Below are positions 1 through 5,971 of a stretch of 15,227 nt of DNA, piece after piece; the first letter of the stretch is position 1; each line of letters begins with the position of its first letter. The position numbers and the translations under genes were made by a program. Origin of the DNA: VRUE01 sp035260485 (GTDB taxonomy: Bacteria; Actinomycetota; Thermoleophilia; Solirubrobacterales; 70-9); assembly GCA_035260485.1 (NCBI GenBank), contig DATFVC010000025.1, forward strand, positions 1 through 15,227. The letters are read 5' to 3'. The notes below the pieces were generated by a model, which was not told the origin of the DNA, made no database searches, and saw only the letters and a program-made list of their open reading frames with translations.

Positions 1-1
1 C

Positions 2-82
2 ATCTTCGAGGTTCTCGTCGACTTCCGCTATGGCAACTACAAGCAGGAATGGGAACTCGCAAACGACGCCGATCTTGAATAA
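2..82 (+). CDS. C-terminal 26 codons of an unidentified protein (partial)
   Basis: An open frame runs from the left edge to a TAA at 80-82 and encodes a tail ending in KQEWELANDADLE. The rest of the gene lies outside the window and I do not recognise the tail. It is acidic at the end and shows no membrane segment. The hairpin terminator about 50 bases downstream fits this being a real gene end. Reading direction is the same as the pilin gene, but the terminator and the long leader separate the two units. Confidence 0.45.
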   Translation: MFEVLVDFRYGNYKQEWELANDADLE

Positions 83-134
83 GGACTCGAAAGACCTCGA
101 AGAGTCTGTATCGTGACAGGCGGAGAAACATTGA

Positions 135-205
135 GGGACTCCCAGCGATGCTGCGGCCAGGTGTCCTATCGCCTGGCTGTCAGGGCTGGGAGTCCCTTTT
201 CGTTT
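135..205 (+). terminator. Hairpin terminator with nested stem
   Basis: A perfect 12-bp stem pairs GGGACTCCCAGC (135-146) with its complement at 185-196. A second 6-bp stem (156-161 with 172-177) is nested inside the loop. A T-rich stretch, TTTTCGTTT, follows immediately. The loop is long for an intrinsic terminator, so it could also be a structured RNA. Its position after a stop codon and the T-tract favour termination. Confidence 0.65.
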
Positions 206-280
206 GGTAGAAGCGTTCGGGCCGGACAGGCGTCCGCTTAAAGCGACCAAATTTGTCGAGACAGCCTCTCGGTCTGTGCT

Positions 281-312
281 TTTGAGTATGGCTTCGACCC
301 CACTTTTATTAG
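281..312 (+). promoter_or_regulatory. Possible promoter of the pilin leader
   Basis: This AT-richer island lies between the terminator and the riboswitch. TTTGAG (281-286) could be a -35 box, with TTTTAT (304-309) a weak -10 at 17-base spacing. Neither box is close to consensus. The main argument is position, since a promoter must lie upstream of the riboswitch aptamer starting near 405. Confidence 0.22.
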
Positions 313-404
313 CCGCCTAAAGGAAAAATCGGGCTTCCCGGAATCGGCATGAAAAGCGCTAAAGGTCGCCCTTGAACGGCCGATGATTGGAGCGCAAATG
401 CTGC

Positions 405-500
405 CAGTGCCTTGGTGCTAAAAGGCAAACCCGCTGCGAGGCGGGGGCGCAAAGCCTTCGGGGCTCCCATCCGGGAGCCGGCCGGGCTACCACCGGGGTC
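405..500 (+). ncRNA. Cyclic-di-GMP-I (GEMM-I) riboswitch
   Basis: The aptamer senses the second messenger c-di-GMP and would control the prepilin gene downstream. Visible elements are as follows. P1 pairs CCUUGGUG (410-417) with CACCGGGG (491-498), eight pairs including two G-U. The conserved GGCAAACC stretch (424-431) leads into a hairpin CCCGCU/GGCGGG (430-435, 440-445) capped by a GCGA GNRA tetraloop. The hallmark CGCAAAGCC is at 448-456. The variable P3 stem GGCTCCC/GGGAGCC is at 462-468 and 473-479. The conserved GGGCTACC segment sits just before the P1 closing strand. GEMM-I aptamers are known upstream of pilin and motility genes. About 57 bases separate it from the Shine-Dalgarno; I see no clear T-tract, so translational control is possible. 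Whether c-di-GMP turns the gene on or off cannot be read from the sequence. Confidence 0.9.
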
Positions 501-556
501 AAAAGGACACCACGTGGCTGTACGCGACGGGGCTCTGGCTAAAACGATAGGACCAC

Positions 557-562
557 AGGAGG
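557..562 (+). promoter_or_regulatory. Shine-Dalgarno of the prepilin gene
   Basis: A perfect AGGAGG stands five bases before the ATG at 568. It fixes the prepilin start there and excludes an upstream in-frame start near 412, which would place coding sequence inside the riboswitch. Confidence 0.85.
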
Positions 563-567
563 TACCT

Positions 568-1035
568 ATGTTTATCCAGAATCTCCGGGCCAAGGTTGGT
601 GCCCGGCTCAACGGCGAAGGGGAGGCCGGCTTCACGCTGATCGAGCTTCTCGTCGTCATGCTCATCCTCGGCATTCTCGCCGCGATCGCGATTCCCGCCT
701 TCTTCAACCAGCGGGAAAAGGCCACCGACGCTCAGGCCAAGTCCGCAGCCCGGACCGCTGAGACGGCGATGGAGACCTACGCGACCGAAGCCGGCGGGAA
801 ATACACCGGTGCGACCGCAGCCAAATTGCACGAAATCGAGCCGACGCTCGTCGCTTCCGGAACCAAAAACAACGTCATCACTCTCGTTCCTGTACCGACG
901 GCAGATGAATTCACGGTGACGTCCGAAGCGGGAACCGGAGACACCTTCTCCATTACGCGTGAAGCAGGAGGCGTGGTCAAATTCAATTGTACCGGGAAAG
1001 GTGGCTGTCCGACCGGCGGCGACTGGAGTAAATAG
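568..1035 (+). CDS. Type IV prepilin (class III signal peptide)
   Basis: This is a pilin-like structural subunit, 155 residues, assembled into type IV pili or pseudopili at the cell envelope after cleavage by a prepilin peptidase. It has a 21-residue leader ending in Gly. The conserved N-methylation motif FTLIELLVV follows (F22, with Glu at mature position 5), then a hydrophobic alpha-helix to about residue 45 ending in AIAIPAFF. The mature domain includes a helix with many Ala, Glu and Thr residues, then a beta-rich part. Two cysteines near the C-terminus (CTGKGGC) probably close a disulfide loop as in PilA-type major pilins. No assembly genes (PilB, PilC, PilD) are visible here, so the machinery lies elsewhere. 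It is monocistronic: the c-di-GMP riboswitch is upstream and a strong terminator follows 38 bases after the stop. A major pilin rather than a minor pilin is likely but not certain. Confidence 0.93.
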   Translation: MFIQNLRAKVGARLNGEGEAGFTLIELLVVMLILGILAAIAIPAFFNQREKATDAQAKSAARTAETAMETYATEAGGKYTGATAAKLHEIEPTLVASGTKNNVITLVPVPTADEFTVTSEAGTGDTFSITREAGGVVKFNCTGKGGCPTGGDWSK

Positions 1036-1073
1036 TCGTCCGACGTGAAGTTGGCCAGTTCATGGCCAGCGAG

Positions 1074-1117
1074 CTTGACAAAGGGGCGGGCCTTCGGGCC
1101 CGCCCCTTTTTGTCAAG
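1074..1117 (+). terminator. Strong intrinsic terminator after the pilin gene
   Basis: A 10-bp GC stem, GGGGCGGGCC with its complement, is closed by a stable TTCG tetraloop (1093-1096) and followed by TTTTT. The flanking CTTGACAAA and its complement extend the stem through the T-tract, so the hairpin could also work for transcripts arriving from the reverse-strand gene to the right. Confidence 0.93.
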
Positions 1118-1169
1118 TCAATCCGTCTAGCCCCAGCAGGGCTTACGACCCGCGTGTCGTAGATTCCTT

Positions 1170-1248
1170 GCACCAGCCGAGCGCGGCGGCCGAGATTCCG
1201 GAGAAATCTGGCAGATCATTCACATCGACCGCCGCGCTCGGCTGGTGC
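1170..1248. repeat. Perfect 20-bp inverted repeat with 39-base loop
   Basis: Arms at 1170-1189 (GCACCAGCCGAGCGCGGCGG) and 1229-1248 are exact reverse complements. The loop holds a smaller stem, AGATT (1193-1197) with AATCT (1205-1209). There is no T-tract on either side, so it is not a standard terminator. It lies between the pilin terminator and the stop of the reverse-strand regulator-like gene at 1280. It could be a 3' end stabiliser for that mRNA, a scar of a small element, or a recombination site. I cannot decide. Confidence 0.8.
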
Positions 1249-1279
1249 GCTTTCCAGTAGACATCGCGTCGGTCGTTGG

Positions 1280-2305
1280 CTAATCGCCGTCGATCCGCAC
1301 GAGATCGCCGTCGACCACCTTGAAGCCAGACTGTCCAACGATCCACGGGAGCCGCAGCTCCTCCCGTACTCCGAGTCGGGCGAGCTGACGATCGAGGGCA
1401 TCTAAGTCGGCTGGGCCGCTCTCAGTGAGTCCTCTGAGCAGCGCCTCGATGATCCCCTCGATCTCGACGTCAATAACCCATTGGGCGGAGGAGCGAAGAC
1501 CCGCGAGGCCTAGCAGCAGCGTGCGCCGATGCGGCATGTTCTCGAGCAGCGCTCTATCCGCCGGATCGAGCTCGACCAGAGCACCGTCTAGCTCCTGGGG
1601 TCGGGAAAGCGCGCCGAGGCGCTCCTGTAGATAGGTGGCCGCACTCGAAAGTGCCGATTGCTTTTTCCGCATCTGCCTCTCGAGCATGCTGCGGATCGTT
1701 CTCTCGTAGTGCGCCACGCGCTCTGGGGGGATGCCGAGATCGGCGGCCACTTCTGATTGGGTCGGGCTGGCGCCGGGATCGAGCTGGCGGCGCCGATACG
1801 CCTCAAAGGCGACGACACGTTCGATGCCGGCAAGATCCTTCGCCAGGTCGCGCGGCTCAGGCTTGACCTTCGGTGCATCTTCTCCGCTCGATCGAGGCTC
1901 CACTCGGGTTACCCCGTCCTCGGCGAGATAGGCCATCGCCCACTCACTGAGCGCCACCGCCAGGATTTCCCCGGCGGTTTCCGTCCCGATACGAGGAACC
2001 TGGAGGATTTCACTCGGCGTCCTCGGCGCCAGCGCCTTCAATGACCCCCCGTCAACTCGCAGGAGTGGATTTGCGGCTCGCAAGCTGAGTCGAATCGAGA
2101 AGTTCGGCGCATCGATCAGTGAGAGGCCGGGGAGCAGCTCGCGTAGCGGCGAGTTGCGACAGGCCTCGTCCGTGAGCAGGTACTCAGCAAGGCTCTGAGC
2201 CGCGGCACCGGCGGAATTCTGCAATTCGAGCAGGACGTCTCTGTCGCCTACGGGATCTGGCGCTGTGCGGACGAGGCTCTCTGCATTTTCGAGTGGCCCA
2301 GGCAT
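1280..2305 (-). CDS. RNA polymerase alpha-CTD-like plus sigma-like HTH protein
   Basis: The protein has 341 residues, with ATG at 2305 and stop at 1280. Residues about 72-120 (SLRAANPLLR ... LQVPRIGTETAGEIL) have the helix-hairpin-helix layout of the RNA polymerase alpha C-terminal domain, which binds DNA and transcription factors. Residues about 160-210 (PTQSEVAADLGIPPERVAHYERTI) look like the helix-turn-helix of sigma regions 3 and 4. The C-terminal 50 residues contain LRLPWIVGQSGFKVVDGDLV, resembling a small winged domain. No catalytic domain or membrane segment is seen. The combination suggests a transcription-associated regulator, possibly an alternative sigma-like factor or part of an accessory locus. 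No strong Shine-Dalgarno precedes the ATG. The first tRNA-like scar lies about 80 bases upstream of the start, so the gene abuts the island edge. Domain calls are by eye. Confidence 0.8.
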   Translation of the reverse strand: MPGPLENAESLVRTAPDPVGDRDVLLELQNSAGAAAQSLAEYLLTDEACRNSPLRELLPGLSLIDAPNFSIRLSLRAANPLLRVDGGSLKALAPRTPSEILQVPRIGTETAGEILAVALSEWAMAYLAEDGVTRVEPRSSGEDAPKVKPEPRDLAKDLAGIERVVAFEAYRRRQLDPGASPTQSEVAADLGIPPERVAHYERTIRSMLERQMRKKQSALSSAATYLQERLGALSRPQELDGALVELDPADRALLENMPHRRTLLLGLAGLRSSAQWVIDVEIEGIIEALLRGLTESGPADLDALDRQLARLGVREELRLPWIVGQSGFKVVDGDLVRIDGD

Positions 2306-2389
2306 GCCGAAACGCTAGTCAAACACGCGGATAGTCGGACGCGCGCTGAGAATCGGGCGGTAGAGAACCGGCGGGAAGGCGACTACGCA

Positions 2390-2456
2390 GCTAGGATTCG
2401 GCTTGAGGACAGGCGATAGGCGGTCGCGGATATCCGTTCAAGACCCGCCCCCGCTA
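2390..2456 (+). repeat. tRNA-Met 3'-half-like scar, copy A
   Basis: This stretch ends in CCCGCCCCCGCTAT, matching the acceptor end of the tRNA-like sequence at 5684-5730. It contains a GGTCGCGG and TTCAAGA pattern in place of the T-arm. No full cloverleaf can be drawn. Its first 35 bases match the copy at 7950-7990 with only about three differences. A terminator follows directly, as behind a tRNA gene. I read it as a degenerate attachment-site remnant. Confidence 0.45.
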
Positions 2457-2467
2457 TTTCACGAAGG

Positions 2468-2487
2468 CCCCGCAAATGCGGGGTTTT
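2468..2487 (+). terminator. Intrinsic terminator after scar A
   Basis: CCCCGC (2468-2473) pairs with GCGGGG (2478-2483) around an AAAT loop, followed by TTTT. There is no forward coding gene upstream, so it is probably the inherited terminator of the tRNA gene whose remnant precedes it. Confidence 0.75.
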
Positions 2488-2527
2488 CGTCTTTCTGGGG
2501 CGCAGACAATAGGGTTCAAAAACAGCC

Positions 2528-2857
2528 TTGGGGCAAGCCCTGGGGCAAGGCGAGGTCATCTTCCTCACGATCACCAACCGGAGTCCGCACTCGATAAAGG
2601 TGACGCACTTAGGCATGGTTACCGCAGTGCGAAAGGACAGTACCGGCCTGGCCTTCACGCGCCCATATCCTCGCCAGCTTGCGCTGCCTTTTGAGATCCC
2701 CGCGCGCGACCACGTGACGCTGTGGCAGCCGAGGAGCGGCCTAGAGGACTGGGACGAAACGGAGATGCGTGTCCGGGTTGGGACCGCCGCCGGGGACGAT
2801 TTCTACTCTCGGCGGTTCCGCTTTGCCGATCTTGCTCGACTCGAAATCCGTTCGTAA
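2528..2857 (+). CDS. Small hypothetical protein, probably 5'-truncated
   Basis: The ORF has up to 109 codons with a TTG at 2528 as the only early start and no Shine-Dalgarno. The conserved-looking core begins at GEVIFLTITNRSPHSIKVTHLG and continues with alternating hydrophobic and polar residues. This resembles a small beta-sandwich seen as the C-terminal part of longer actinobacterial proteins with an N-terminal membrane helix. I do not recognise a named family. The first eight residues (MGQALGQG) come from DNA resembling the start of the repeat at 3761, including two GGGGCAAG units. The native N-terminus may therefore have been replaced in a recombination event. It converges on the reverse gene at 2874 with 16 bases between stops. 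Confidence 0.5.
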   Translation: MGQALGQGEVIFLTITNRSPHSIKVTHLGMVTAVRKDSTGLAFTRPYPRQLALPFEIPARDHVTLWQPRSGLEDWDETEMRVRVGTAAGDDFYSRRFRFADLARLEIRS

Positions 2858-2873
2858 CTCTAGGTGAAACGGG

Positions 2874-3632
2874 CTAGGCCGTCATCAGTTTGACAAGCAC
2901 TTCGGCAGCGACTCCCTCGCCGATGTCTACAAGCGAGTCTCGCAGCGCTCGCAGCTTGCCCTTCCTCTCCTCGTCCGGGGCCGCCTCGATTCGGGCATCC
3001 AGGATTGACAGCAGCTTCTGCAATGCAGCCTCTCCGCTCGTTGGCCAGCCCGCGAGAAGCTGCAGCGCCTTCTCGGTCGGTGCGACCGTCAGGGGACCCG
3101 GCAGCCCGTCGATCTCGGTGCGGCCTTCCACGTACCTGTTTCGCTGTAGGACCTCGAATGCGCGGCTAACTCCAGAGTCGCCGTCGTCCCGGCCGAGCTT
3201 CTGGCTGACCTGCATCTGCGATATGTCCTCGCCGGCGTCAGCCTCGTCATAGAGCCTCACGATTGCTTCCAAGACAGGCAGGGTTGCCTCCCAGCCGATT
3301 CCGGGGCCGCCACCCGATATTGCCCTGTCCGCTTTGGCGATGTCGGCGATCCGGCGCTGCTCCTCAATGACGTGCTTTCCCTCGGCCGTGGGTCGGACTC
3401 GCCCAGAGAGGTCGTTTTCCCAGTTAACGGAAACTAGGCCCAGTGCTGCCAATTCCTCAAGATCGCCGACCTCAAGAGCCTCCTCCTCGAGGCTCCGGTG
3501 TTCGATCGTCGGCCCCTGGCCCATGCTCGCCCCAAAATAGAAGTCTTCCTTGGCCTCTCCCTCGGAATTCGACCAGTAGCCGTCAACAAGCTTTTCGAGC
3601 AGCGCTAGCTGCTCCTTGGTCATGTGAGCCAT
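2874..3632 (-). CDS. Double winged-helix protein of unknown function
   Basis: The protein has 252 residues. The ATG at 3632 is preceded by AAGGGGCGGG; a second in-frame ATG at 3623 is possible. Residues about 5-95 form one winged-helix-like unit (LEELAALGLVSVNWENDLSG ... RVRPTAEGKHVIEEQ). Residues about 118-195 form a second (QVSQKLGRDDGDSGVSRAFEVL, then a strand and TEKALQLLAG). The C-terminal 50 residues are charged amphipathic helices (EERKGKLRALRDSLVDIGEG) likely used for oligomerisation. No catalytic residues are evident. It probably binds DNA, perhaps autoregulating through the perfect palindrome at 3735-3750 about 100 bases upstream of its start. It lies between scar A and repeat B, so it is accessory cargo. 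A role in defence or element control is speculation. Confidence 0.75.
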   Translation of the reverse strand: MAHMTKEQLALLEKLVDGYWSNSEGEAKEDFYFGASMGQGPTIEHRSLEEEALEVGDLEELAALGLVSVNWENDLSGRVRPTAEGKHVIEEQRRIADIAKADRAISGGGPGIGWEATLPVLEAIVRLYDEADAGEDISQMQVSQKLGRDDGDSGVSRAFEVLQRNRYVEGRTEIDGLPGPLTVAPTEKALQLLAGWPTSGEAALQKLLSILDARIEAAPDEERKGKLRALRDSLVDIGEGVAAEVLVKLMTA

Positions 3633-3734
3633 CCCGCCCCTTTTCTCGTCTCCGGGCCGATCCGGAGTATTCGGGAGAAGCGTAGTCGGCTGCCTGGGGC
3701 CCGTCTACGCAGCCAACGCACTCGTGGGGTAGGC

Positions 3735-3750
3735 CTCGTGCCGGCACGAG
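3735..3750. promoter_or_regulatory. Perfect 16-bp palindrome, candidate operator
   Basis: CTCGTGCCGGCACGAG is a perfect dyad with no spacer. It lies about 100 bases upstream of the reverse-strand winged-helix gene and 11 bases before repeat B. A dimeric repressor site is plausible, with the neighbouring gene product as the obvious candidate. Confidence 0.4.
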
Positions 3751-3760
3751 TATCTGGTGG

Positions 3761-3916
3761 CTGGGGCAAGAAATGGGGCAAGAAGCCCCACAGATCCCAG
3801 CCGATCCCAGCCGGTCTCGATCTCGCGAAAACCGCTTGAAACCGTGCTCCACGTAGTCCAGCCGATCTCAAGGTCCGGGCTCATAAGCGGACCGTCCTTG
3901 TGGGAACCCGAAGGTC
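3761..3916 (+). repeat. 156-bp dispersed repeat, copy B
   Basis: The copy starts with CTGGGGCAAGAAATGGGGCA and ends in CCCGAAGGTC. It aligns without gaps to copy E at 14686-14841 with about 19 differences by hand count. It also aligns to most of copy C at 5569-5704. The first bases can be read as WGKKWGKKPH in one frame, like a tyrosine-integrase C-terminal tail. The middle holds GTAGTCCAG and GGGCTCATAA, as in a tRNA-Met gene up to the anticodon loop. The T-arm and acceptor end are missing. Confidence 0.85.
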
Positions 3917-4020
3917 ATCGGGGGATCGATCCCCATCTGACCCGAATCCCTCGCTCCCCAGCGACTACGACAAGCAGCGTAGCGGGGAGGCGTCAGCTCG
4001 TCGAGGGCACGGGACCCGCG

Positions 4021-5283
4021 CTAGAGCGTCGGACTCTCGGCTGGGTTCCCCACCGCTGCCGTCACCGCCGGCGCGGCGGCAGGCAGATGGCGGATGTCGG
4101 GCACGCTGATCAGCGCGAGGGTGAGAAAGACGGCGAGCCCGAAGGCCAGCCACAGCGAGACGCTGACCCCGATGACCGCCGCGACCGGGCCCCAGACTGC
4201 GAGTCCCAGGGGGTAGAAGGCGAGCGAGCCGAACCAGTCATAGGAGCTGACCCGGGACAGCGACTCGCCGGGGACGTGGCGCTGGAGCGTCGACTCCCAG
4301 ACGGAGATCGCGAGCGCCATCCCTGCGCCCGACAGCGCCGCGCCGCAGGCGATCAGTGGCACCGATGTGGCCGCGGCCATGAAGGCCAACGGCAGCGCGA
4401 AGAGTCCGTCGGCGAGGGCGGCGAGCAACAGCGGCCTGTGCGGTTTGACGCGCGTCGCGAGCAGGCTGCCGGCGAGCGCTCCGACCCCTACCGCCGCGAG
4501 AATGGCGCCCCAGGCGGCCGCGCCGCCGAGGTCGCGTTCGGCGACGATCGGCCCGAGCACGCCCCACGCCCCCCAGAGCACGTTCACGATCGCGAAGTAG
4601 ACGACGAAGGTCCACACCCACCTGCGTGACCGAAAGGCGACCCAGCCCTCACGCAGGTCGGCGACGAAGGAGCTCCGTTGCGCCGCGACCCGCGTCGGTA
4701 CCTGCAGCATCGCCAGGCAGGCGGCGCTCACCGCGAACGTCACGGCGTCGATCGCGATCGCCCAGCCTGCTCCCGCAGCGGCGACCAGCACACCGCCCAC
4801 AACCGGGCCGAGGATTTCGCCCGTCGAGACGGCGCTCGCGCGCAGGCCGTTCGCCGGCTGCAACTGCTCCGCGAGGACGACCTCGGGCAGCAGACCGGTC
4901 GACGCGGGGCTGAAGAAGCCGGTGGCCGCGCCGGTGACGCCGGCCACCAGCGCGAGCATCCACACCTCCGCCACCCCCACTATGAGCAGAGCTGCCATCG
5001 CGCCCTGGCTCGCGACCCGCGCCAGGTCCGCAACCACCATTACGGCGCGGCGTGAGGCCCGGTCGGCGACCACGCCGCCCGCCAGCACGGTCGCCACCAG
5101 GGGGAACGCCCCCGCGGCCAGCACGAGCCCGACGTCTGAGGTCGAACCGCCGATCTCCAGCACCGCGAAGGCGAGCGCTACGACGGCCATGCGATCGCCC
5201 AGCACGGACACTGCCTGCCCGCTGAACAGCAGCCGGAACTCCCGCGTGCGGAGTACGTCGAGGCTTTCGGGCAGGCGCGCCAA
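4021..5283 (-). CDS. MFS transporter, EntS-like (MFS_3) exporter
   Basis: This 420-residue major facilitator protein probably exports a small molecule such as a siderophore or drug by proton antiport across the cytoplasmic membrane. The N-terminus has the typical start LRTREFRLLFSGQAVSVLGD followed by hydrophobic helices. A motif-A-like loop, GGVVADRASRR, sits at residues 69-79. A PASTGLLPEVV segment and about 10-12 membrane helices in two halves are joined by a hydrophilic stretch near residues 205-225. Length and layout fit the EntS/MFS_3 group. The start is TTG at 5283 with AGGGGG eight bases upstream, consistent with the family N-terminus. It stands alone between repeats B and C with no siderophore genes nearby, so the substrate is unknown. 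Confidence 0.88.
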   Translation of the reverse strand: MARLPESLDVLRTREFRLLFSGQAVSVLGDRMAVVALAFAVLEIGGSTSDVGLVLAAGAFPLVATVLAGGVVADRASRRAVMVVADLARVASQGAMAALLIVGVAEVWMLALVAGVTGAATGFFSPASTGLLPEVVLAEQLQPANGLRASAVSTGEILGPVVGGVLVAAAGAGWAIAIDAVTFAVSAACLAMLQVPTRVAAQRSSFVADLREGWVAFRSRRWVWTFVVYFAIVNVLWGAWGVLGPIVAERDLGGAAAWGAILAAVGVGALAGSLLATRVKPHRPLLLAALADGLFALPLAFMAAATSVPLIACGAALSGAGMALAISVWESTLQRHVPGESLSRVSSYDWFGSLAFYPLGLAVWGPVAAVIGVSVSLWLAFGLAVFLTLALISVPDIRHLPAAAPAVTAAVGNPAESPTL

Positions 5284-5568
5284 GAGACCCCCTACTACAG
5301 CGCGGTGAACTCGAGATCAGGGTCGTAGTCATGCTGGTCGGCGCAACCGGCGAAGCGAAGCTCTGCGGGATTCGTGTCGCGCCCCATCGCGGGCAAGCGT
5401 AGCCCGAGCATGGGACCCACTTCTGCCGGCCCCACGGCAAAAGCAAAGGACCTGATGCGCGCCGATGCGCGGCGATTGTCGGTCTCTGCCGATGGACTGG
5501 ACTTCCGCGGGCCGTGAAACTTTAGACAGGCATGGGTCCGCTTGTCCCGGAAGAGAGCAACAGTGACA
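5284..5568. other. Intergenic stretch upstream of the MFS gene
   Basis: No gene can be supported here. On the reverse strand, a frame ending in a stop at 5295 has a plausible-looking final segment (MLGLRLPAMGRDTNPAELRF, then AGCADQHDYDPDLEFTAL). It could be the tail of a decayed gene, but it runs back into repeat C without a clear start. The promoter of the MFS gene should lie here; I see no convincing boxes. Confidence 0.3.
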
Positions 5569-5730
5569 CTGGGGCAAGAAATGGGGCAAGAAGCCCCACA
5601 GATTCCAGCCGATCCCCACGTAGCTCGATCGCGCGAAATCCGCTCTAGACCGCGCTCCACGTAGTCCAGCCGAACTCGTGCTCCGGGCTCATAACCCGAA
5701 GGTCGCAGGTTCGAATCCTGCCCCCGCTAT
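5569..5730 (+). repeat. Dispersed repeat copy C ending in a tRNA-Met 3' half
   Basis: The left 120 bases match copies B and E. In the right part, CGGG-CTCATAA-CCCG (5684-5698) is an anticodon stem-loop with anticodon CAU. A perfect T-arm follows (GCAGG at 5705-5709, TTCGAAT, CCTGC at 5717-5721), then CCCCGCT and discriminator A at 5729. The 5' half is not a tRNA: bases before GTAGTCCAG cannot pair with CCCCGCT and no D-stem forms. This matches an attachment site where an integrase tail joins the 3' half of a tRNA-Met gene. Compared with B and E it lacks 20 bases between CTCATAA and CCCGAAGGTC. Confidence 0.8.
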
Positions 5731-5971
5731 ACCGAAGTCCCGCGACCGGCTACCGGTTTGTGGGGGTGCGGGAGCTTCTGTGAGGTTGTTCCCGCGATTG
5801 TCACCTCGGTGATCGAATCCGCCCCCGAGTTCGGCGCCGCCTGCTTCAGGCGGTTTGCCGGTTCGAATTTCGGTCAGCGCTCGTGTGTACGGCTGTCTGG
5901 TCTGTGCCGGGGGGCGAACTGCGACCGAGCGCGACCCTAGGCTCGCAGGGGTGGCTCGATCTCAAGCGACA
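5731..5971 (+). other. Leader region of the SIR2 unit
   Basis: No gene is supported here. A 7-bp hairpin CCGCCTG/CAGGCGG (5837-5843, 5847-5853) with a three-base loop precedes TTT and may be a weak terminator or attenuator. The promoter for the small ORF and SIR2 gene must lie in this stretch, but I cannot assign -35 and -10 boxes. Confidence 0.3.

Noticed and set aside
412..567. Prepilin starting at an upstream in-frame codon near 412
   Set aside because: This would put coding sequence through the riboswitch and give a leader over 70 residues long. The AGGAGG at 557 and normal leader length fix ATG 568.
3757..4629. 290-codon forward ORF starting in repeat B
   Set aside because: Beyond the repeat it is antisense to the MFS transporter and of low-complexity Arg/Gly/Glu composition.
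5655..5730. Complete tRNA-Met gene
   Set aside because: The 3' half is perfect, but the bases preceding GTAGTCCAG cannot pair with the CCCCGCT acceptor strand and no D-arm forms. Only a 3'-half remnant is supported.
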